Below are positions 56,804-64,000 of a DNA stretch of 64,000 nt, in pieces. Under the pieces are notes generated by a model. It did no database searches, was not told where the DNA came from, and saw nothing but the letters and a program-made list of their open reading frames with translations. The DNA is from Notospermus geniculatus. Lineage: Eukaryota > Nemertea > Pilidiophora > Heteronemertea > Lineidae. Location of the stretch: contig NMRB01001870.1 in NCBI GenBank assembly GCA_002633025.1, positions 1 through 64,000 of the forward strand, in the 5' to 3' direction. Position 1 is the first letter of the stretch; the number at the start of each line of letters is the position of its first letter. The position numbers and the translations under genes were made by a program.

Positions 56804-57850
56804 GACATCGATATAGTGGGGGAGTTTCCAAAGATGTATTCTACTATATACTACCATCAGAAATGCCAAGCTGTTATAATGTTGATCGATATTTCAAATA
56901 ATTTTTCTTCCCCACGAAATGTGTACGTTTACTTTTTCGACAGAACAAGGCTCGTGTTTAAGCTAAAGAGTCACTTTACAATACCCAAAGCTCTTTATAT
57001 CACGGGTGAAATTGGGAATGACGTCATCAGCCTAGGGAATGAAGCTGGACGCTTTCAACTGGTAACAAAAAAGGTAGGTAGAATCATCGTGCATGTATTC
57101 GATCTGGATGGCCATTCCGCACGAGAATTATTCATTCCGTATGCAGATATCAAAAGGAGATTAAGGAATCATGGAAGAAAGCTCAAAGAGCATAGATTGA
57201 CCACGTGTGGGTACAACGCTTTTGTTGAAATACTCTATTACAAAACGAACGAAAAACAAAGGTACAAGGCGTTGATTTCCGATTTGCACTGGTTCAAGAT
57301 AAAAGACAGAGGGTTTCTTTTTAGGCTAGAATATGTAAAAGATTTGGGTTTCAAACGCATTTACAGAAAGAATGATTTTGGTTATTTCAATAATTTGATG
57401 ATCATGTTGGACATTCAGTGTGACTTCGAAACGAATCTATACACATTTGAATTCCAACCATTCACAGTTACTTTGAGAGCCAGGCGGAAAATGTATGATG
57501 TAACGAATGTAACCGTCTTCGAACACGTTCGGTGCGGGAAAGAAAACATCCAGGCAGTGTTTCTTTCCACTGATGTAGTAGTACTGACTGAATATGATTC
57601 TAGCGAACTCTTAGTGGGTATATCAGGCATGATTTACACTCTTAATACCGTTTATAAGATAAAGATCAGGCATGGTAATTGGAAGTTGAAAAGGCACAAA
57701 CGAACGTTATATGGTACACTTGCTTTTCTTGCACAATCGTATGGTCATCACGTATTTTTTACTACTGATTCTGGAGAACTGATTTGTTGGCCCAGAAGGA
57801 AAGAACACGAACTTCCTCCTAAAGCCAGGATCATCAGATATGAGACATGA
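56804..57850 (+). CDS. PAN/Apple-like gene copy 4, exon B (novel domain)
   Basis: Acceptor CGGACAG|GAC, then 348 residues from DIDIVGEFPKMYSTIYYHQK to TGA 57848-57850. The open frame runs 81 bp upstream of the acceptor but has no ATG there. Landmarks are SSPRNVYVYFFD, YITGEIGNDVISLGN, VFDLDGHSAREL, TTCGYNAFVEILYYK, LHWFKIKDRGFLFRLEYVKD, DIQCDFETNLYTFEFQPF, NVTVFEHVRC, VFLSTDVVVLTEYDS and GELICWPRR. Cysteines TTC, IQC and HVRC are kept, and NVT is a possible glycosylation site. The C-terminus RIIRYET stops at the left end of a mariner MITE, where copies 1-3 end HSEV, NVMNGMA and YSA. The stop may be transposon-derived. Confidence 0.88.
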   Translation, partial: DIDIVGEFPKMYSTIYYHQKCQAVIMLIDISNNFSSPRNVYVYFFDRTRLVFKLKSHFTIPKALYITGEIGNDVISLGNEAGRFQLVTKKVGRIIVHVFDLDGHSARELFIPYADIKRRLRNHGRKLKEHRLTTCGYNAFVEILYYKTNEKQRYKALISDLHWFKIKDRGFLFRLEYVKDLGFKRIYRKNDFGYFNNLMIMLDIQCDFETNLYTFEFQPFTVTLRARRKMYDVTNVTVFEHVRCGKENIQAVFLSTDVVVLTEYDSSELLVGISGMIYTLNTVYKIKIRHGNWKLKRHKRTLYGTLAFLAQSYGHHVFFTTDSGELICWPRRKEHELPPKARIIRYET

Positions 57851-58446
57851 GTTACCCAAAAAATGCCACCCATGCCGGGAATCGTTAATAAAATTCACAA
57901 TCCTTTCTACAATCCAACCATATTTGGTACAAATGAGCTTCAGTCCACGCCTGACTTGTCCACCAAGTTTCAGTCATGAATGTCTAACAGTCTTTGTTTT
58001 GCCGTTCCATGATATGCTCCATATGTTCACCTCTGCGTTGCAAGCACACTTGGATATACGACGTGCAAAATTGTCAATAACTCAGACACACTCCTTTCTT
58101 GGCACTGCCCTGATTTTGGCTGTGATGGCCCTTAGCATTCAAGTTTAAGATTGTTCCATGGGCCCTGAATTTGTGGACCCACCTGTACACGAGATTTTTG
58201 TTTGGATATTGACGACATCGAAATTTTCTCTTGAAGCGAGCTTGCACAGTCACCACTGATTTTGTCTCAAAGTAAGATTCTACACAAAATGTTTTTTCTT
58301 GAACTGTCCAAGGCATTTTTGAAACTGCTCTAATTCAATATTCCTTGCAATGATTCTTCTTCATAAACCTGAAATATTAAAGCAATTGCTCAATTATTAA
58401 AGATTTTACGGACGTTTTCATGGGTGGCAGTTTTTGGGTCACCCTG
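57846..58446 (-). mobile_element. Tc1/mariner MITE at the 3' end of copy 4
   Basis: The right end (complement) reads CAGGGTGACCCAAAAACTGC then CACCCATG. The left end after the copy 4 stop is CATGAGTTACCCAAAAAATG then CCACCCATG, a decayed inverted match that extends about 40 bp. TA follows the right end (58447-58448), but the left target reads GA (decayed). The interior carries an N-terminal transposase fragment (58074-58316). AATAAA at 57887-57892 lies inside the left terminal region. Confidence 0.75.
58074..58316 (-). pseudogene. Mariner transposase N-terminal fragment
   Basis: ATG at 58316 opens MPWTVQEKTFCVESYFETKS, then VVTVQARFKRKFRCRQYPNK and NLVYRWVHKFRAHGT. This is the helix-turn-helix N-terminus (DUF4817-type) of mariner-like transposases that have the TVQARFRRKF pattern. 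It breaks off after about 80 residues, and no DDE core is in the element. The fragment is antisense to copy 4, inside the TIR-bounded element at 57846-58446. Confidence 0.8.
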
Positions 58447-59161
58447 TACATGTAGGTTTAAGTTCCGATTTCACGTCGTTGACATCTAATTGTCCAAGAC
58501 TTCTTCTGTCGGCTTATTCTATCATACGTCCAATACCAGATAGATCAGCCTTCACGGGATCTTGCACAGGAAGCCTTCGTACAACTTGCGAATCCTAAGC
58601 CGTCAGGTTTGCTTTTCATTCACCGCACTTTCACCAGAGTGATGAAAGACAGCACTGGCCAACTTACGGTTCCGCAGGAATTACGGCGGCTTTGTGAACA
58701 AGGTGCCTGATTACTTCGCGTGGACAGGCAAGAAAGGCTGCGGTACATCTAGTTTTATGCTTCGTGTCACTTCACCATGATCTGGATGACCTGACGACGC
58801 CTAGGGTTGCGTCATCACCTGCTTCTCCTGAGAAATATTGATTTCGCTCCAGCAGCACGTTATGGACAGCTAGTAAACGACCCGTTATAATCATGTTTGC
58901 CATTTTAACAAACAAAACGGCCCACTAATTATACAATTCGTTTAATGGATTTTAAGCTGTTACTCAAGCGGATAAGCAGAGCACTCACCGTTGGCCTTTT
59001 TATCATTGAGGATAACTTTATCAAATAAAAAAGGTAAGGTACATGGCGTTGATTCGCATGATTTATCAATCTTAGTATCAAAAATTTATGAGGCGCTCGC
59101 TGTGGTTTTAGTATGTGTGTGATGCTGCGAAAAAATATTTTCAGAATACACTTAGTTGACG
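58447..59161. other. No recognised gene or repeat
   Basis: Nothing supportable between the mariner MITE and the next TTAA element. Confidence 0.5.
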
Positions 59162-59760
59162 TTAAAGGGAGTCGCCATTCATTGTGTAAAATTATGAAAT
59201 ATCGTTAATACATTCAATGATAATAAACAAGAGTCAATCTCCAGAATTCACGAATTTTCGACCCCAACCGGGGTCTTTTTCAAGTGGAACTTTGCAATCT
59301 GAAACTCTAGAAAAGAGTCTTTTCTTTGTCTTTTCTAGAGTTTCAGATTGCAAAGTTCCACTTGAAAAAGACCCCGGTTGGGGTCGAAAATTCGTGAATT
59401 CTGGAGATTGACTCTTGTTTATTATCATTTAGTGTGTCAATTTTGTGCTTTTTGTACCTTGTTAATACATTCAAATTACTGATATCTGCAATATGTCTTT
59501 TTTTAAATCAGCAAACGCATCATTTTAAGCATTTTTATTGCATTCCAAGGGACCACACCGCACAGCACATGTGATGTCATAATGTGTTCAATGCATATTT
59601 ATGAAGGTACAACCAACAGGCCTAGGCAGCCACAGTACAAGGTCATTCACAACAATAAAGGTCTTCATCCTATGGACACTAGTGACATCACAACTCATGG
59701 TATAGTCTCCATGAATTGATAAAAATTCAAAAGTTTACAATGAGTGTAGTCTCCCTTTAA
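59162..59760. mobile_element. TTAA-flanked MITE family A, copy 2
   Basis: TTAA at 59162-59165 and 59757-59760. The ends AGGGAGTCGCCATTCATTGT and TTTACAATGAGTGTAGTCTC are inverted. It is homologous to 228-862, including GTTAATACATTCAAATT and TATTTATGAAGGTACAACCAA. It is interrupted by a 243-bp palindrome at 59218-59460. Confidence 0.85.
59218..59460. mobile_element. Palindromic insertion with 14-bp target duplication
   Basis: ATGATAATAAACAAGAGTCA... to its exact complement ending ATTATCAT near 59428, then a further 30 bp to 59460. GTTAATACATTCAA occurs both directly before (59204-59217) and directly after (59461-59474). Arms include CAGAATTCACGAATTTTCGA and GACCCCAACCGGGGTC. Single-arm relatives are at 8269-8387 and 42349-42461. 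Confidence 0.8.
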
Positions 59761-60914
59761 TTAAGAAATAATTCATTATTCTTTAAGAAATCATTCATTT
59801 GATTTTCTTAAAATTTCCCTTGTTGTGAAGATACAGTACATGTCTTCTAGCACTCAAATACGCATGTAGAAGACATAAGGAACGTATAGTATGCAGAATA
59901 CGCCAATTTTCTTCATGTTATCGTTTGCCATTCTCGCTTTATTGACCAATCTAGCACCAATCCTGTTTCACGATTCGTTCGATTGTCACGTTCGTGTCCC
60001 GTCACTTTTTCCAGTCCGCCGTTGACGGGATGGACACGTTCTTTATTATTCATACAGTAACAGAGGTTCATAATGAATGAAATTTGGCTTGTTGTCAACA
60101 AGAATTCGAGTAGACATTCAAGTGAATTTATCTGGGTTGATGACCAGCGATGTGACCAAGTCTCGCTGGAATCAATGGCGTGTGCGGCAGTACACAAGAA
60201 CTTCTGCACAGCGGCGAGCAAAAATCATCTATCGTGCCTTAGTTCAGGGATTGCAACACCTTCATCGCATTGTTCTACAGCTGCTCTCTGTTACCGAACA
60301 TGACCATTCGCTTTGGCCTACGTAACAATGGCTCCTGTTGAAACGATGTCTATGCAAATGCAACATGTATTTTCTCATTCAGCTGGGTCGTATTACGTTC
60401 CTTAACGCAAAGGTCGACCTTACGTCTATTGTAAAACCATCGAGAACAATAGATTTAAGGTGGACCTTACGGCCCTATGTTTAGTTGCGAAGGCTCCGAC
60501 ATGCGAAAGTTTCGAAGGCTCCGACATGTCCGAAAGCGGCTAGCAGGTGACGATCATAATTATATTTACCGACTGACGAAATATCCTCTATATCAATGAT
60601 ATGAAACTCATCGAATCCCGACGGTCAACAGTCCGAGGCATGAGACTCATTCAGAGTGTAAACCACTAGACGGTTTATTTTTAGCTGCGACGAATGACAT
60701 CCGTCTGAGGCAGTGAATTGTGTTTTGCGCCGTGATTGGTTGTGTGATGAATAATGTTATCAATTAACGTCATCGTTGTGCGGTGAGTCTGATGACATTG
60801 CCAGATACATCACACTTTGTCATTTACTGTTTATTCAAAGTTGTCAGGGAAAATACCCTCTGGTGTATTGTGAGAAACAAATCCTGGCGGACACGCATTT
60901 TTTGTGGGTACACG
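59761..60914. other. No recognised gene or repeat
   Basis: Short overlapping frames at 59913-60325 have no domain. CGAAGGCTCCGACATG occurs twice near 60486-60530. Confidence 0.45.
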
Positions 60915-61072
60915 CATAAAGCCTAGTTTATACTTCGACGCAAGACCATCGGCGTCCGACGCACGATCAAAATCTGTACGCCGACATAAGCCTACTTCAT
61001 TAGGTCGGCGTCCAGATTTTGATCGCGCGTCGGACGCCGATGGTCTTGCGTCGAAGTATAAACTAGGCTTAA
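60915..61072. mobile_element. Palindromic MITE
   Basis: AGCCTAGTTTATACTTCGAC pairs with GTCGAAGTATAAACTAGGCT. The arms continue through GCAAGACCATCGGCGTCCGA and its complement. It is about 155 bp and non-coding. Confidence 0.8.
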
Positions 61073-62619
61073 GAAAAAAAGTTTTGCCCTTTGCATTGTT
61101 ACGTCGTTGGTGTTACGTCGTTGGTGACCGTTAAGTGGAAATCCGAATGATTGACATGTTTGATATGCTTGGTTCTGACGTATTGCCTTTGGAACAAACA
61201 GTACGTTTTTATCATGCTTATTAGAAGCATGTCAATCTGATAAAGATGTAACTTGTCAGTGAAGTGCCTGCTTCAAAAGACGCCAGGTAATGGGGTCGTT
61301 CAAGGGGGTTATGATTGGGGACTAAAGGGCTTGTTCTTTGGCAGAATTAATTGATATTTTTCATTACTCATGAGCAAAACCAATCCAAAACAGAAAATAC
61401 TGAGAATGACCAAAAGGAATCAAACGTAAATGTTTAACTGCGAACGATGAAGTAACTGAGGGATACACTTCGAATGCAAATCTGTTGAGGTTTAAAGGAA
61501 TACTGTCCACATTTATAAAATGCTAAATTTGTAAGTTGAACCTTTATGTTTGATTCCTTATGGAATGAGTCATGACGGATAATTAGAAACGTTCTTATCA
61601 TTTGAACACATTTGATTGGCATTGCTGAAGAACAAGAAGAAACCGTACTCGTGCTGGATAGGTCGAGAAAAAACTCAGTGAGACATCTAAACTGCCATTT
61701 CCAATTGATTTAAAAGGTATTAATGAAGGATTTAATCGAGTCAAATGAAGTTTCCATTTTCTAATTTCATAGTTTTTCTAATGATGTTCGAATTTTATCT
61801 TAATTCATTAAGTTGTTAATTGAATGATTTCAGAAAACACTTCCGATGAGATTGAACATAATGAGATTAATCATAATGTGTTCCTGGATGTTGCATAATT
61901 GACAGTAGCAGAGTAAGTTTTAAAAAACGGTGGATTGCAAATGGTAAGATGTGCTTCGGTAATTTCCTTCGGATTTTATCGACACCAGCTTATAATATGG
62001 TTTTTATACTCACCCATCCGACATAATGCGGTGATGCCTGACGTTGATCGGGCGCAGGGTTAGGCCTAAATACGGATGGGAAGAACAAGCGAATGACGAC
62101 TAAGATAATGTCTCTGAATCCCTTTAAATCCTGGCTGCAACCAAACTGGCAGAGTTTTCAAATATATTTGTTGACTTTGTTATTTTTTGGCGTTAGATGT
62201 ATCTGAATTTGTGTACATTATTTTGGTGTCCCACGTCCCTCACCGTGCCATTTCACAGGACTACAGACAAAGCAGCATATTAACATACAATATCCGTAAA
62301 ATTGAACGTTGATATCAATATTATGTTGGTCCGGAGTGTTCGGTGTTGCCAATTTCAAAAATCCTTTACGTTTGTGCGCGGTGGGCTTGAATTACAGTGC
62401 TCAAGGTGTCAATTCGTACCAGGCAAATTTTCTTACCTTGTCTCTGTAGAATATCAAGTGGAAAGAAAATTACAGTCTGCTGAAGAAACATGTTCACAAT
62501 TACATTGCAATTTTCTGAGATGCTTTTGAGTGTAATGGTTATTATTAAAGTTATCGTGCATAGAAAGTGAGCCCTGTTAGGCTACAATGTTTAAAATGCT
62601 TAGCATTTTATTGCTTTAC
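61073..62619. other. No recognised gene or repeat
   Basis: AT-rich; small frames only. Nothing supportable. Confidence 0.5.
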
Positions 62620-63954
62620 CATCCTCAGCGCCCTCACACGACGAGTAGTGTAATCGGGGTCTTTTGTGCACTGGACGTCCACCTGAGCGGTCGTCCCGTG
62701 CTTTCCTCCTGTTCCCGCGAGGGCTCGGGAATCTTTTAGGATTTATCGGTCTGAGTGTTGCTCTTTTCGTTTCTGTTCTGTTTTCTTTATATTTGTCCGG
62801 CTCTCCCCTGTGGGTTTGCCGTGGGAACAGCTTTTAGGGCTGAGGGATAATGTCAAGTTTTCTCTTGAGGGGTGTGCCGTAGGTGTACGGAAGAGATATG
62901 GTATGGTTGCTTCGCCTTCTCCTTCAGTATTCTGTGTGGGGTAGGCTAAATCCGGTTTTGGAGCGGACTGGTATTATTGGTTTGGGGCATTCCCCTTGGA
63001 TATACCAAGGCTTTACCTTACAGCCATGGCTCTGGGTTTACAGTGTTTTGAACGGCTTTAGGTGAGAGGTTTCTTTTGTGTCACTCTGGACATGTTCATG
63101 TGTAGAATCTCTTGATCACACGGGATATCAGATAGTTGCAAGCTTTCGGTATTTTCTTGCTTCGCAAGGTGCCGTCAGAATGTTTTGGTTGTAGTGCAAA
63201 GGGTATTAATCTGTTGGATTGTGCCACATACATTGGTGGAGTTACGTTTGTTCACGGAGCCTTTGTTCTTGCAGGGTTGGGTGACTCTATTAACACAAGG
63301 GTATTATCCACGCTTTATTTAACATAGTGGACGCGTTTTGTGCCAGGGTTTTTGAGTGATGAATGTGTGTTAATGTCGTGGGATTGTTTGACCCCTTTTT
63401 TACGATGCCGCTGGCCAATTCAAATATTTCTGTTATGAAATGGCAACGCAAGAGTTTGTAATGGTAATCGCTTTCTGAACAGAACCATCATCCTTCGCCT
63501 CACGGGACTCTAGTTTCCCCGAGTGGATTTTTTCCGCGCGAGGTGGGGGTTGAGGGTTCTTTCTAGTCTGGTCGTTTTCACGATAAACTTGAGGTCCATT
63601 CAATACAACCAGGGTTAGGAGAAAAATTGCTTTAGATCCGTTCAATGCGGCCAAGGATGTCTGGAAGACACCATTCTAGTACAGGTTAGGCGATCAGACT
63701 GGAGAGGACCCTCGGCCTCCGCATCGCCAGAGTAATAAATGTAGCCGGTTTGTACGTGAAATAGGTGGTTTTGGGGAAGTTTTGGGGAGTATTGGGAGTA
63801 ATGGGAGTTTAGTAATGGGAAGAAATGGGAGGAAGTGGGGAGAAATTGTGATGGTTAATGGTGAAAGAATTGATTTCCCCTCCATAACGCCAGCTCTGTG
63901 CCGGTTTTTCCCCAATACTCCAAACACTAGAGGAGAGTGAGGGCGCTGAGGATG
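62620..63954. mobile_element. Possible element bounded by 18-bp inverted repeats
   Basis: CATCCTCAGCGCCCTCAC at 62620-62637 is repeated inverted at 63937-63954 (GTGAGGGCGCTGAGGATG). The inside is unusually G+T rich on the plus strand between 62.7 and 63.4 kb and purine rich at 63770-63860 (GGGAGTAATGGGAG-type units). I find no convincing protein, so I call it a candidate element only. Confidence 0.4.
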
Positions 63955-64000
63955 CACTAAGTGCCTATCGGCGGTTAAGTTAATGGGAAAATGCGTTGTA

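Noticed and set aside
62883-63327. Small open frames in the G+T-rich stretch
   Set aside because: They are 60-63 codons without domains; the composition alone explains them.

Overview
This is repeat-dense, intron-containing animal nuclear DNA. GT-AG introns, a TATA-box gene, tRNA-derived SINEs, Tc1/mariner and PIF/Harbinger relics, many MITE-like palindromes and frequent TACATGTA words suggest a marine invertebrate (cephalochordate, hemichordate, echinoderm or lophotrochozoan). I cannot decide which from the sequence. There are two assembly gaps (12894-13165 and 46032-46269) and single Ns at 11050, 36844, 48065 and 51963. No rRNA, CRISPR array, convincing tRNA gene or bacterial-style operon is visible.

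Positions 1-32.9 kb hold no gene I can support. They contain foldback elements, TTAA-flanked MITEs, a head-to-head SINE pair, a deleted mariner element and near-perfect palindromes, separated by stretches where I recognise nothing.

Positions 33-58 kb contain the main finding: four paralogous genes in tandem, all on the plus strand, each with the same two-exon structure. A short exon A encodes a hydrophobic N-terminus and a six-cysteine PAN/Apple-like module. A phase-0 intron of 0.9-1.6 kb follows, then one long exon B encoding about 346-352 residues of a beta-rich domain that I do not recognise. Exon B begins without an ATG right after an AG acceptor in every copy, so the two exons belong together. 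Copies 1, 3 and 4 are open. Copy 2 has a single extra A in an A7 run that creates a stop. A fifth, decayed exon A end lies at about 51.93-51.99 kb. Copy 4 ends at the terminal inverted repeat of a mariner MITE, which may supply its stop codon and an AATAAA signal.

Between copies 1 and 2 lies a 2.6-kb element with TAA target duplications and about 45-bp inverted ends (PIF/Harbinger-like). It carries a minus-strand, two-exon, frameshifted MADF-BESS gene, and a MITE is inserted inside its right end.

Positions 58-64 kb return to transposon relics: a mariner transposase fragment, a TTAA MITE carrying a 243-bp palindromic insertion with 14-bp duplications, another palindrome, and a 1.3-kb stretch bounded by 18-bp inverted repeats.

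The cysteine-rich exon A and the N-glycosylation sequons of exon B suggest secreted or cell-surface products, possibly ligand-binding molecules under birth-and-death evolution. That role is inference only.
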